Shown here one piece after another: positions 44,523 to 61,269 of a stretch of 64,000 nt of DNA (positions are counted from its first letter, which is position 1; each line of letters starts with the position of its first letter). Position numbers and translations under genes: made by a program. Origin of the DNA: Piscicola geometra (taxonomy: Eukaryota > Annelida > Clitellata > Hirudinida > Piscicolidae); NCBI GenBank assembly GCA_943735955.1, contig CALSEQ010000033.1, positions 775,001 through 839,000 of the forward strand, written 5' to 3'. A model generated the notes under the pieces. That model was not told where the DNA came from. It saw only the letters and a program-made list of their open reading frames with translations, and searched no databases.

Positions 44523-46098
44523 TATATGCAAATATGCAATATATGCAAATATGCAATATATGTAAATATGCAATATATGTAAATATGCAATATATGCAAA
44601 TATGCAATATATGTAAATATGCAATATATGTAAATATGCAATATATGTAAATATGCAATATATGTAAATATGCAATATATGTGAATATGCAATATATGTA
44701 AATATGCAATATATGTAAATATGCAGTATTTGTAAATATGCAATATATGTAAATATGCAATATATGTAAATATGCAATATATGTAAATATGCAATATATG
44801 TAAATATGCAATATATGTAAAAATGCAATATATGTAAATATTCAATATATGTAAATATGCAATATATGTAAATATGCAATATATGTAAATATGCAATATA
44901 TGTAAATATGCAATATATGTAGATATGCAATATATGTAAATATGCAATATATGTAAATATGCAATATATGTAAATATGCAATTTATGTAAATATGCAATA
45001 TATGTAAATATGCAATATATGTAAATATGCAATATATGTAAATATGCAATATATGTAAATATGCAATATATGTAAATATGCAATATATGTAAATATGCAA
45101 TATATGTAAGTATGCAATATATGTAAATATGCAATATATGTAAATATGCAATATATGTAAATATGCAATATATGTAAATATGCAATATATGTAAATATGC
45201 AATATATGTAAATATGCAATATATGTAAATATGCAATATATGTAAATATGCAATATATGTAAATATGCAATATATGTAAATATGCAATATATGTAAAAAT
45301 GCAATATATGTAAATACGCAATAAATGTAAATATGCAAATATGCAATATATGCAAATATGCAATATATGCAAATATGCAATATATGTAAATATGCAATAT
45401 ATGTAAATATGCAATATATGTAAATATGCAATATATGTAAATATGCAATATATGTAAATATGCAATATATGTAAATATGCAATACATGTAAATATGCAAT
45501 ATATGTAAATATGCAATATATGTAAATATGCAATAAATGTAAATATGCAAATATGCAATATATGAAAATCTGCAATATATGCAAATATGCAATATATGTA
45601 AATATGCAATATATGTAAATATGCAATATATGTAAATATGCAATATATGTAAATTTGCAATATATGTAAATATGCAATATATGTAAATATGCAATACAAG
45701 TAAATATGCAATATATGTAAATATGCAATATATGTAAATATGCAATATATGTAAATATGCAATATATGTAAATATGCAATATATGTAAATATGCAATATA
45801 TGTAAATATGCAATTTATGTTAATATGCAATATATGTAAATATGCAAAATATGTAAATATGCAATTAATGTAAATATGCAGTATATGTAAATATGCAATA
45901 TATGTAAATATGCAATATATGTAAATATGCAATATATGTAAATATGCAATATATGCAAATATGCATTATATGTAAATATGCAATATATGTAAATATGCAA
46001 TATATGTAAATATGCAATGTATGTAAATATGCAATATATGTAAATATGCAAAATATGTAAATATGCAATATATGTAAATATGCAATATATGTAAATAT

Positions 46099-46145
46099 GC
46101 AATATATATAAATATGCAAATATGCAAATATGCAATATATGCAAA
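46099..46145 (+). repeat. Three consecutive 8-mers
   Basis: After a TATATATAAATATGC unit there are two further AAATATGC half-units in a row before C-type units begin. Two more copies start near 50921 and 52406. The first two are linked by the 4,822-bp offset and the last two by an offset of 1,485 bp, so one original event was copied twice. Confidence 0.85.
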
Positions 46146-47249
46146 TATGCAATATATGTGAATATGCAATATATTTAAATATGCATAATATGTAAATATG
46201 CAATATATGTAAATATGCAATATATGTAAATATGCAATATATGTAAATATGCTATATATGTAAATATGAAATATATGTAAATATGCAATGTATGTAAATA
46301 TGCAATATATGTAAATATGCAATTTATGTAAATATGCAATATATGTAAATATGCAATATATGTAAATATGCAATATATGTAAATATGCAAATATGCAATA
46401 TATGCAAATATGCAATATATGCAAATTTGCAATATATTTAAATATGCAATATATGTAAATATGCAATATATGTAAATATGCAATATACGTAAATATGAAA
46501 TATATGTAAATATGCAATATATGTAAATATGCAATATATGTAAATATGCAAATATGCAATATATGCAAATATGCAATATATGCAAACATGCAATATATGT
46601 AAACATGCAATATATGTAAATATGCAATATATGTAAATATGCAATAAATGTAAATATGCTATATATGTAAATATGCAATATATGTAAATATGCAATGTAT
46701 GTAAATATGCAATATATGTAAATATGCAATTTATGTAAATATGCAATATATGTAAATATGCAATATATGTAAATATGCAATATATGTAAATATGCAATAT
46801 ATGTAAATATGCAATATATGTAAATATGCAATATATGTAAATATGCAAATATGCAATATATGCAAATATGCAATATATGCAAATATGCAATATATGTAAA
46901 TATGCAATATATGCAAATATGCAATATATGTAAATATGCAATATATGTGAATATGCAATATATGTAAATATGCAATATATGTAAATATGCAATATATACA
47001 AAAATGCAATATATGTAAATATGCAATATATGTAAATATGCAATATATGCAAATATGCAATATATGCAAATATGCAATATATGTAAATATGCAATATATG
47101 TAAATATGCAATATATGTAAATATGCAAATATGCAATATATGCAATATATGCAAATATGCAATATATGCAAATATGCAATATATGTAAATATGCAATATA
47201 TGTAAATATGCAATATATGTAAATATGCAGTATATGTAAATATGCAATA

Positions 47250-50200
47250 TATGCGAATATGCAATATATGTAAATATGCAATATATGTAAATATGCAATA
47301 TATGTAAATATGCAATATATGTAAATATGCAATATATGTAAATATGCAATATATGTAAATATGCAATATATGTGAATATGCAATATATTTAAATATGCAA
47401 TATATGTAAATATGCAATATATACAAAAATGCAATATATGTAAATATGCAATATATGTAAATATGCAATATATGCAAATATGCAATATATGCAAATATGC
47501 AATATATGTAAATATGCAATATATGTAAATATGCAATATATGTAAATCTGCAATATATGTAAAAATGCAATATATGTAAATATGCAATATATGTAAATAT
47601 GCAATATATGTAAATATGCAATATATGTAAAAATGCAATATATGTAAATATGCAATATATGTAAATATGCAAATATGCAATATATGCAATATATGCAAAT
47701 ATGCAATATATGCAAATATGCAATATATGTAAATATGCAATATATGTAAATATGCAATATATGTAAATATGCAATATATGTAAATATGCAATATATGTGA
47801 ATATGCAATATATGTAAATATGCAATATATGTGAATATGCAAGATATGTAAATATGCAATATATGTAAATATGCAATATATACAAAAATGCAATATATGT
47901 AAATATGCATTATATGTAAATATGCAATATATGTAAATATGCAATATATGTAAATATGCAATATATGCAAATATGCAATATATGTAAATATGCAATATAT
48001 GTAATTATGCAATATATGTAAATATGCAATATATGTAAATATGCAATATATGTAAGTATGCAATATATGTAAATATGCAATATATGTAAATATGCAATAT
48101 ATGTAAATATGCAATATATGTAAATATGCAATATATGTAAATATGCAATATATGTAAATATGCAATATATGTAAATATGCAATATATGTAAATATGCAAA
48201 TATTCAATATATGCAATTATGCAATGTATGCAAATATGCAATATATGTAAATATGCAATATATGTAAATATGCAATATATGTAAATATGCAATATATGTG
48301 AATATGCAATATATGTAAATATGCAATATATGTAAATATGCAATATATGTAAATATGCAATATATGTAAATATGCAATATATGTAAATATGCAATAAATG
48401 TAAATATGCAAATATGCAATATATGCAAATATGCAATATATGCAAATATGCAATATATGTAAATATGCAATATATGTAAATATGCAATATATGTAAATAT
48501 GCAATATATGTAAATATGCAATATATGTAAATATGCAATATATGTAAATATGCAATATATGTAAATATGCAATATATGTAAATATGCAATATATGTAAAT
48601 ATGCAATATATGTAAATATGCAAATATGCAATATACGCAAATATGCAATATATGCAAATATGCAATATATGTAAATATGCAATATATGTAAATATGCAAT
48701 ATATGTAAATATGCAATATAAGTAAATATGCAATATATGTAAATATGCAATATATGTGAATATGCAATGTATGTAAATATGCAATATATGTAAATATGCA
48801 ATATATACAAATATGCAATATATGTAAATATGCAATATATGTAAATATGCAATATATGTAAATATGCAATATATGTAAATTTGCAATATATGCAAATATG
48901 CAATATATGTAAATATGCATAATATGTAAATTTGCAATATATGTAAATATGCAATATACGTAAATATGCAATATATGTAAGTATGCAATATATGTAAATA
49001 TGCAATATATGTAAATATGCAATATATGTAAATATGCAATATATGTAAATATGCAATATATGTAAATATGCAATATATGTAAATATGCAATATATGTAAA
49101 TATGCAATATATGTAAATATGCAATATATGTAAATATGCAAATATTCAATATATGCAATTATGCAATATATGCAAATATGCAATATATGTAAATATGCAA
49201 TATATGTAAACATGCAATATATGTAAATATGCAATATATGTGAATATGCAATATATGTAAATATGCAATATATGTAAATATGCAATATATGTAAATATGC
49301 AATATATGTAAATATGCAATATATGTAAATATGCAAATATGCAATATATGCAAATATGCAATATATGCAAATATGCAATATATGTAAATATGCAATATAT
49401 GTAAATATGCAATATATGCAAATATGCAATATATGTAAATATGCAATATATGTAAATATGCAATATATGTAAATATGCAATATATGTAAATATGCAATAT
49501 ATGTGAATATGCAATATATGTAAATATGCAATATATGTAAATATGCAGTATTTGTAAATATGCAATATATGTAAATATGCAATATATGTAAATATGCAAT
49601 ATATGTAAATATGCAATATATGTAAATATGCAATATATGTAAAAATGCAATATATGTAAATATTCAATATATGTAAATATGCAATATATGTAAATATGCA
49701 ATATATGTAAATATGCAATATATGTAAATATGCAATATATGTAGATATGCAATATATGTAAATATGCAATATATGTAAATATGCAATATATGTAAATATG
49801 CAATTTATGTAAATATGCAATATATGTAAATATGCAATATATGTAAATATGCAATATATGTAAATATGCAATATATGTAAATATGCAATATATGTAAATA
49901 TGCAATATATGTAAATATGCAATATATGTAAGTATGCAATATATGTAAATATGCAATATATGTAAATATGCAATATATGTAAATATGCAATATATGTAAA
50001 TATGCAATATATGTAAATATGCAATATATGTAAATATGCAATATATGTAAATATGCAATATATGTAAATATGCAATATATGTAAATATGCAATATATGTA
50101 AATATGCAATATATGTAAAAATGCAATATATGTAAATACGCAATAAATGTAAATATGCAAATATGCAATATATGCAAATATGCAATATATGCAAATATGC

Positions 50201-51550
50201 AATATATGTAAATATGCAATATATGTAAATATGCAATATATGTAAATATGCAATATATGTAAATATGCAATATATGTAAATATGCAATATATGTAAATAT
50301 GCAATACATGTAAATATGCAATATATGTAAATATGCAATATATGTAAATATGCAATAAATGTGAATATGCAAATATGCAATATATGAAAATCTGCAATAT
50401 ATGCAAATATGCAATATATGTAAATATGCAATATATGTAAATATGCAATATATGTAAATATGCAATATATGTAAATTTGCAATATATGTAAATATGCAAT
50501 ATATGTAAATATGCAATACAAGTAAATATGCAATATATGTAAATATGCAATATATGTAAATATGCAATATATGTAAATATGCAATATATGTAAATATGCA
50601 ATATATGTAAATATGCAATATATGTAAATATGCAATTTATGTTAATATGCAATATATGTAAATATGCAAAATATGTAAATATGCAATTAATGTAAATATG
50701 CAGTATATGTAAATATGCAATATATGTAAATATGCAATATATGTAAATATGCAATATATGTAAATATGCAATATATGCAAATATGCATTATATGTAAATA
50801 TGCAATATATGTAAATATGCAATATATGTAAATATGCAATGTATGTAAATATGCAATATATGTAAATATGCAAAATATGTAAATATGCAATATATGTAAA
50901 TATGCAATATATGTAAATATGCAATATATATAAATATGCAAATATGCAAATATGCAATATATGCAAATATGCAATATATGTGAATATGCAATATATTTAA
51001 ATATGCATAATATGTAAATATGCAATATATGTAAATATGCAATATATGTAAATATGCAATATATGTAAATATGCTATATATGTAAATATGAAATATATGT
51101 AAATATGCAATGTATGTAAATATGCAATATATGTAAATATGCAATTTATGTAAATATGCAATATATGTAAATATGCAATATATGTAAATATGCAATATAT
51201 GTAAACATGCAATATATGTAAATATGCAATATATGTAAATATGCAATAAATGTAAATATGCTATATATGTAAATATGCAATATATGTAAATATGCAATGT
51301 ATGTAAATATGCAATATATGTAAATATGCAATTTATGTAAATATGCAATATATGTAAATATGCAATATATGTAAATATGCAATATATGTAAATATGCAAT
51401 ATATGTAAATATGCAATATATGTAAATATGCAATATATGTAAATATGCAAATATGCAATATATGCAAATATGCAATATATGCAAATATGCAATATATGTA
51501 AATATGCAATATATGCAAATATGCAATATATGTAAATATGCAATATATGT
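47250..51550 (+). repeat. Large duplication, copy 2
   Basis: This is the partner of 42.28-46.95 kb. It has no 136-bp internal duplication and lacks a 220-bp piece near 51.21 kb that copy 1 has. Private changes include AATGTATGC near 48225 in a C-block where copy 1 reads AATATATGC, and ATATACGC near 48632. Confidence 0.85.
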
Positions 51551-53393
51551 AAATATGCAATATATGTAAATATGCAATATATGTAAATATGCAATATATG
51601 TAAATATGCAATATATGTAAATATGCAATATATGTAAATATGCAATATATGTAAATATGCAATATATGTAAATATGCAATATATGTAAATATGCAATATA
51701 TGTAAATATGCAAATATGAAAGATATGCAAATATGCAATATATGCAAATATGCAATATATGCAAATATGCAATATATGTAAATATGCAATATATGTAAAT
51801 ATGCAATATATGTAAATATGCAATATATGTAAATATGCAATATATGTAAATATGCAATATATGTGAGTATGCAATATATGTAAATATGTAAATATGCAAT
51901 ATATGTAAATATGCAATATATGTAAATATGCAATATATGTAAATATGCAATATATGTAAATATGCAATATATGTAAATATGCAATATATGTAAATATGCA
52001 ATATATGTAAATATGCAATATATGCAAATATGCAATATATGTGAATATGCAATATATTTAAATATGCATAATATGTAAATATGCAATATATGTAAATATG
52101 CAATATATGTAAATATGCAATATATGTAAATATGCTATATATGTAAATATGAAATATATGTAAATATGCAATGTATGTAAATATGCAATATATGTAAATA
52201 TGCAATTTATGTAAATATGCAATATATGTAAATATGCAATATATGTAAATATGCAATTTATGTAAATATGCAATATATGTAAATATGCAATATATGTAAA
52301 TATGCAATCTATGTAAATATGCAATATATGTAAATATGCAATATATGTAAATATGCAATATATGTAAATATGCAATATATGTAAATATGCAATATATGTA
52401 AATATGCAATATATATAAATATGCAAATATGCAAATATGCAATATATGCAAATATGCAATATATGTGAATATGCAATATATTTAAATATGCATAATATGT
52501 AAATATGCAATATATGTAAATATGCAATATATGTAAATATGCTATATATGTAAATATGAAATATATGTAAATATGCAATGTATGTAAATATGCAATATAT
52601 GTAAATATGCAATTTATGTAAATATGCAATATATGTAAATATGCAATATATGTAAATATGCAATATATGTAAATATGCAATATATGTAAATATGCAATAT
52701 ATGTAAATATGCAATATATGTAAATATGCAAATATGCAATATATGCAAATATGCAATATATGCAAATATGCAATATATTTAAATATGCAATATATGTAAA
52801 TATGCAATATATGTAAATATGCAATATATGTAAATATGCAATATATGTAAATATGCAATATATGTAAATATGCAATATATGTAAATATGCAAATATGCAA
52901 TATATGCAAATATGCAATATATGCAAACATGCAATATATGTAAACATGCAATATATGTAAATATGCAATATATGTAAATATGCAATATATGTAAATATGC
53001 AATATATGTAAATATGCAATATATGTAAATATGCAATATATGTAAATATGCAATATATGTAAATATGCAATATATGTAAATATGCAGTATATGTAAATAT
53101 GCAATATATGTAAATATGCAATATATGTAAATATGCAATATATGTAAATATGCAATATATGTAAATATGCAATATATGTAAATATGCAATATATGTAAAT
53201 ATGCAATATATGTAAATATGCAATATATGTAAATATGCAAATATGAAATATATGCAAATATGCAATATATGCAAAAATGCAATATATGCAAATATGCAAT
53301 ATATGTAAATATGCAATATATGTAAATATGCAATATATGTAAATATGCAATATATGTAAATATGCAATATATGTAAATATGCAATATATGTGA

Positions 53394-56300
53394 CTATGCA
53401 ATATATGTAAATATGCAAATATGCAATATATGCAAATATGCAATATATGCAAATATGCAATATATGTAATAATGCAATTTATGTAAATATGCAATATATG
53501 TAAATATGCAATATATGTAAATATGCAATATATGTAAATATGCAATATATGTAAATATGCAATATATGTAAATATGCAATATATGTAAATATGCAATATA
53601 TGCAAATATGCAATATATGTAAATATGCAATATATGTGAATATGCAATATATTTAAATATGCAATATATGTAAATATGCAATATATGTAAATATGCAATA
53701 TATGTAAATATGCAATATATGTAAATATGCTATATATGTAAATATGCAATATATGTAAATATGCAATGTATGTAAATATGCAATATATGTAAATATGCAA
53801 TTTATGTAAATATGCAATATATGTAAATATGCAATATATGTAAATATGCAATATATGTAAATATGCAATATATGTAAATATGCAATATATGTAAATATGC
53901 AATATATGTAAATATGCAAATATGCAATATATGCAAATATGCAATATATGCAAATATGCAATATATGTAAATATGCAATATATGTAAATATGCAATATAT
54001 GTAAATACGCAATATATGTAAATATGCAATATATGTAAATATGCAATATATGTAAATATGCATTATATGTAAATATGCAATATATGTAAATATGCAATAT
54101 ATGTAAATATGCAATATATGTAAATATGCAATATATGTAAATATGCAATATATGTAAATATGCAATATATGTAAATATGCAATATATGTAAATATGCAAT
54201 ATATGTAAATATGCAAATATGAAATATATGCAAATATGCAATATATGCAAATATGCAATATATGCAAATATGCAATATATGTAAATATGCAATATATGTA
54301 AATATGCAATATATGTAAATATGCAATATATGTAAATATGCAATATATGTAAATATGCAATATATGTGAGTATGCAATATATGTAAATATGCAAATATGC
54401 AATTTATGCAAATATGCAATATATGCAAATATGCAATATATGTAAACATGCAATTTATGTAAATATGCAATATATGTAAATATGCAATATATGTAAATAT
54501 GCAATATATGTAAATATGCAATATATGTAAATATGCAATATATGTAAATATGCAATATATGTGAATATGCAATATATTTAAATATGCAATATATGTAAAT
54601 ATGCAAATATGAAATATATGCAAATATGCAATATATGCAAAAATGCAATATATTCAAATATGCAATATATGTAAATATGCAATATATGTAAATATGCAAT
54701 ATATGTAAATATGCAATATATGTAAATATGCAATATATGTAAATATGCAATATATGTGACTATGCAATATATGTGAATATGCAAATATGCAATATATGCA
54801 AATATGCAATATATGCAAATATGCAATATATGTAATAATGCAATTTATGTAAATATGCAATATATGTAAATATGCAATATATGTAAATATGCAATATATG
54901 TAAATATGCAATATATGTAAATATGCAATATATGTAAATATGCAATATATGTAAATATGCAATATATGTAAATATGCAATATATGCAAATATGCAATATA
55001 TGTAAATATGCAATATATGTGAATATGCAATATATTTAAATATGCAATATATGTAAATATGCAATATATGTAAATATGCAATATATGTAAATATGCAATA
55101 TATGTAAATATGCTATATATGTAAATATGCAATATATGTAAATATGCAATGTATGTAAATATGCAATATATGTAAATATGCAATTTATGTAAATATGCAA
55201 TATATGTAAATATGCAATATATGTAAATATGCAATATATGTAAATATGCAATATATGTAAATATGCAATATATGTAAATATGCAATATATGTAAATATGC
55301 AAATATGCAATATATGCAAATATGCAATATATGCAAATATGCAATATATGTAAATATGCAATATATGTAAATATGCAATATATGTAAATACGCAATATAT
55401 GTAAATATGCAATATATGTAAATATGCAATATATGTAAATATGCATTATATGTAAATATGCAATATATGTAAATATGCAATATATGTAAATATGCAATAT
55501 ATGTAAATATGCAATATATGTAAATATGCAATATATGTAAATATGCAATATATGTAAGTATGCAATATATGTAAATATGCAATATATGTAAGTATGCAAT
55601 ATATGTAAATATGCAATATATGTAAATATGCAAATATGAAATATATGCAAATATGCAATATATGCAAATATGCAATATATGCAAATATGCAATATATGTA
55701 AATATGCAATATATGTAAATATGCAATATATGTAAATATGCAATATATGTAAATATGCAATATATGTAAATATGCAATATATGTGAGTATGCAATATATG
55801 TAAATATGCAAATATGCAATTTATGCAAATATGCAATATATGCAAATATGCAATATATGAAAACATGCAATTTATGTAAATATGCAATATATGTAAATAT
55901 GCAATATATGTAAATATGCAATATATGTAAATATGCAATATATGTAAATATGCAATATATGTGAATATGCAATATATGTAAATATGCAATATATGTAAAT
56001 ATGCAATATATGTAAATATGCAATATATGTAAATATGCAATATATGTAAATATGCAATATATGTAAATATGCAATATATGTAAATATGCAATATATGTAA
56101 ATATGCAATATATGTAAATATGCAATATATGTAAATATGCAATATATGTAAATATGCAATATATGTAAATATGCAATATATGCAAATATGCAATATATGT
56201 AAATATGCAATATATGTGAATATGCAATATATGTAAATATGCAATATATGTAATTATGCAATATATGCAAAAATGCAATATATGCAAATATGCAATATAT

Positions 56301-57025
56301 GTAAATATGCAATATATGTAAATATGCAATATATGTAAATATGCAATATATGTAAATATGCAATATATGTAAATATGCAATATATGTGACTATGCAATAT
56401 ATGTAAATATGCAAATATGCAATATATGCAAATATGCAATATATGCAAATATGCAATATATGTAATAATGCAATTTATGTAAATATGCAATATATGTAAA
56501 TATGCAATATATGTAAATATGCAATATATGTAAATATGCAATATATGTAAATATGCAATATATGTAAATATGCAATATATGTAAATATGCAATATATGCA
56601 AATATGCAATATATGTAAATATGCAATATATGTGAATATGCAATATATTTAAATATGCAATATATGTAAATATGCAATATATGTAAATATGCAATATATG
56701 TAAATATGCAATATATGTAAATATGCTATATATGTAAATATGCAATATATGTAAATATGCAATGTATGTAAATATGCAATATATGTAAATATGCAATTTA
56801 TGTAAATATGCAATATATGTAAATATGCAATATATGTAAATATGCAATATATGTAAATATGCAATATATGTAAATATGCAATATATGTAAATATGCAATA
56901 TATGTAAATATGCAAATATGCAATATATGCAAATATGCAATATATGCAAATATGCAATATATGTAAATATGCAATATATGTAAATATGCAATATATGTAA
57001 ATACGCAATATATGTAAATATGCAA
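53394..57025 (+). repeat. Domain IV modules spaced 1383 and 1613 bp
   Basis: The interval around GCTATATATG and AATGTATG repeats with unchanged spacing of marks at 53.73-54.03, 55.11-55.41 and 56.73-57.03 kb, offsets 1383 and 1613. A flanking piece with GTGACTATGC and GTAATAATGCAATTTATG at 53394-53681 recurs at 56390-56677, offset 2,996, which is the sum of the two. The middle copy carries changed versions of that piece. Confidence 0.8.
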
Positions 57026-57769
57026 TATATGTAAATATGCAATATATGTAAATATGCATTATATGTAAATATGCAATATATGTAAATATGCAATATATGT
57101 AAATATGCAATATATGTAAATATGCAATATATGTAAATATGCAATATATGTAAATATGCAATATATGTAAATACGCAATATATGTAAATATGCAATATAT
57201 GTAAATATGCAAATATGAAATATATGCAAATATGCAATATATGCAATATATGCAAATATGCAATATATGTAAATATGCAATATATGTAAATATGCAATAT
57301 ATGTAAATATGCAATATATGTAAATATGCAATATATGTAAATATGCAATATATGTGAGTATGCAATATATGTAAATATGCAAATATGCAATTTATGCAAA
57401 TATGCAATATATGCAAATATGCAATTAATGTAAACATGCAATTTATGTAAATATGCAATATATGTAAATATGCAATATATGTAAATATGCAATATATGTA
57501 AATATGCAATATATGTAAATATGCAATATATGTAAATATGCAATATATGTAAATATGCAATATACGCAAATATGCAATAGATGTAAATATGCAATATATG
57601 TGAATATGCAATATATGTAAATATGCAATATATGTAAATATGCAATATATGTAATTATGCAATATATGTAAATATGCAATATATGTAAATATGCAATATA
57701 TGTAAATATGCAATATATGTAAATATGCAATATATGTAAATATGCAATATATGTAAATATGCAAATATG

Positions 57770-60587
57770 CAAAATATGAAAATATTCAAGATATGTAAAT
57801 ATGCAATATATGTAAATATGCAATATATGTAAATATGCAATATATGTGAATATTCAATATATGTAAATATGAAATATATGTAAATATGCAATATATGTAA
57901 ATATGCAATATATGTAAATATGCAATATATGTTAATATGCAATATATGTAAATATGCAATATATGTAAATATGCAATATATGTAAATATGCAATATATGT
58001 AAATATGCAATATATGTAAATATGCTATATATGTAAATATGCAATATATGTAAATATGCAATGTATGTAAATATGCAATATATGTGAATATGCAATTTAT
58101 GTAAATATGCAATATATGTAAATATGCAATATATGTAAATATGCAATATATGTAAATATGCAATATATGTAAATATGCAATATATGTAAATATGCAATAT
58201 ATGTAAATATGCAAATATGCAATATATGCAAATATGCAATATACGCAAATATGCAATATATGTAAATATGCAATATATGTAAATATGCAATATATGTAAA
58301 CATGCAATATATGTAAATACGCAATATATGTAAATATGCAATATATGTAAATATGCAATAAATGTAAATATGCATTATATGTAAATATGCAATATATGTA
58401 AATATGCAATATATGTAAATATGCAATATATGTAAATATGCAATATATGTAAATATGCAATATATGTAAATATGCAATATATGTAAATATGCAATATATG
58501 TAAATATGCAATATATGTAAATATGCAAATATGAAATATATGCAAATATGCAATATATGCAAATATGCAATATATGCAAATATGCAATATATGTAAATAT
58601 GCAATAAATGTAAATATGCAATATATGTAAATATGCAATATATGTAAATATGCAATATATGTAAATATGCAATATATGTGAGTATGCAATATATGTAAAT
58701 ATGCAAATATGCAATATATGCAAGTATGCAATATAATCAAATATGCAATATATGTAAACATGCAATTTATGTAAATATCCAATATATGTAAATATGCAAT
58801 ATATGTAAATATGCAATATATGTAAATATGCAATATATGTAAATATGCAATATATGTAAATATGCAATATATGTAAATATGCAATATATGCAAATATGCA
58901 ATATATGTAAATATGCAATATATGTGAATATGCAATATATGTAAATATGCAATATATGTAAATATGCAATATATGTAATTATGCAATATATGTAAATATG
59001 CAATATATGTAAATATGCAATATATGTAAATATGCAATATATGTAAATATGCAATTTTCGTAAATATGCAATATATGTGAATATTCAATATATGTAAATA
59101 TGAAATATATGTAAATATGCAATATATGTAAATATGCAATATATGTAAATATGCAATATATGTAAATATGCAAATATGCAAAATATGAAAATATTCAAGA
59201 TATGTAAATATGCAATATATGTAAATATGCAATATATGTAAATATGCAATATATGTGAATATTCAATATATGTAAATATGAAATATATGTAAATATGCAA
59301 TATATGTAAATATGCAATATATGTAAATATGCAATATATGTTAATATGCAATATATGTAAATATGCAATATATGTAAATATGCAATATATGTAAATATGC
59401 AATATATGTAAATATGCAATATATGTAAATATGCTATATATGTAAATATGCAATATATGTAAATATGCAATGTATGTAAATATGCAATATATGTGAATAT
59501 GCAATTTATGTAAATATGCAATATATGTAAATATGCAATATATGTAAATATGCAATATATGTAAATATGCAATATATGTAAATATGCAATATATGTAAAT
59601 ATGCAATATATGTAAATATGCAAATATGCAATATATGCAAATATGCAATATACGCAAATATGCAATATATGTAAATATGCAATATATGTAAATATGCAAT
59701 ATATGTAAACATGCAATATATGTAAATACGCAATATATGTAAATATGCAATATATGTAAATATGCAATAAATGTAAATATGCATTATATGTAAATATGCA
59801 ATATATGTAAATATGCAATATATGTAAATATGCAATATATGTAAATATGCAATATATGTAAATATGCAATATATGTAAATATGCAATATATGTAAATATG
59901 CAATATATGTAAATATGCAATATATGTAAATATGCAAATATGAAATATATGCAAATATGCAATATATGCAAATATGCAATATATGCAAATATGCAATATA
60001 TGTAAATATGCAATAAATGTAAATATGCAATATATGTAAATATGCAATATATGTAAATATGCAATATATGTAAATATGCAATATATGTGAGTATGCAATA
60101 TATGTAAATATGCAAATATGCAATATATGCAAGTATGCAATATATGCAAATATGCAATATATGTAAACATGCAATTTATGTAAATATCCAATATATGTAA
60201 ATATGCAATATATGTAAATATGCAATATATGTAAATATGCAATATATGTAAATATGCAATATATGTAAATATGCAATATATGTAAATATGCAATATATGC
60301 AAATATGCAATATATGTAAATATGCAATATATGTGAATATGCAATATATGTAAATATGCAATATATGTAAATATGCAATATATGTAATTATGCAATATAT
60401 GTAAATATGCAATATATGTAAATATGCAATATATGTAAATATGCAATATATGTAAATATGCAATTTTCGTAAATATGCAATATATGTGAATATTCAATAT
60501 ATGTAAATATGAAATATATGTAAATATGCAATATATGTAAATATGCAATATATGTAAATATGCAATATATGTTAATATGCAATATAT
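57770..60587 (+). repeat. 1409-bp tandem duplication (57770-59178 and 59179-60587)
   Basis: AAAATATGAA (57771, 59180), GCTATATATG (58024, 59433) and GCAATTTTCG (59051, 60460) are all 1,409 bp apart, equal to 81 units plus four 8-mers; four C-blocks or 8-mers lie in each copy. The copies differ at about 58735, where copy 1 has ATAATCAAAT and copy 2 has ATATGCAAAT. Confidence 0.9.
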
Positions 60588-61269
60588 GTAAATATGCAAT
60601 ATATGTAAATATGCAATATATGTAAACATGCAATATATGTAAATATGCAATATATGTAAATATGCAATATATGTAAATATGCAATATATGTAAATATGCA
60701 AAAATGCAATATATGCAAAAATGCAATATATGCAAATATGCAAAATATGCAAATATGCAATATATGTAAATATGCAATATATGTAAATATGCAATATATG
60801 TAAATATGCAATATATGTAAATATGCAAATATGCAATATATGCAAATATGCAATATATGCTAATATGCAATATATGCAAATATGCAATATATGTAAATAT
60901 GCAATATATGTAAATATGCAATATATGTAAATATGCAATATATGTAAATATGCATTATATGTAAATATGCAATATATGTAAATATGCAATATATGTAAAT
61001 ATGCAATATATGTAAATATGCAATATATGTAAATATGCAATATATGTAAATATGCAATATATGTAAATATGCAATATATGTAAATATGCAATATATGTAA
61101 ATATGCAAATATGAAATATATGCAAAGATGCAATATATGCAAATATGCAATATATGCAAATATGCAATATATGTAAATATGCAATATATGTAAATATGCA
61201 ATATATGTAAATATGCAATATATGTAAATATGCAATATATGTAAATATGCAATATATGTGAGTATGCAA

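Larger units (their letters stand above)
42280..46950 (+). repeat. Large duplication, copy 1
   Basis: This copy matches 47.25-51.55 kb. The offset is 4,958 bp near 42.3-43.0 kb, 4,975 near 43.2 kb, 4,958 near 44.2 kb, 4,822 from about 44.8 to 46.39 kb and 4,602 from about 46.60 to 46.95 kb. The steps are 17, 17, 136 and 220 bp, that is one unit, one unit, eight units, and twelve units plus two 8-mers. Both C-blocks in the last step (near 46388 and 46548) are absent from copy 2. Confidence 0.85.
42200..52000 (+). repeat. Higher-order domain III (two copies of a block of nearly 5 kb)
   Basis: This domain is mostly two homologous blocks, about 42.28-46.95 kb and 47.25-51.55 kb. Shared rare marks include ATATGCGAAT (42295 and 47253), TATACAAAAATG (42462 and 47420), a lone extra 9-mer (42721 and 47679), a run of three 8-mers (46099 and 50921) and GCTATATATG (46251 and 51073). 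The offset is 4,958 bp at the left and falls in steps to 4,602 bp at the right. Boundaries are approximate. Confidence 0.78.
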
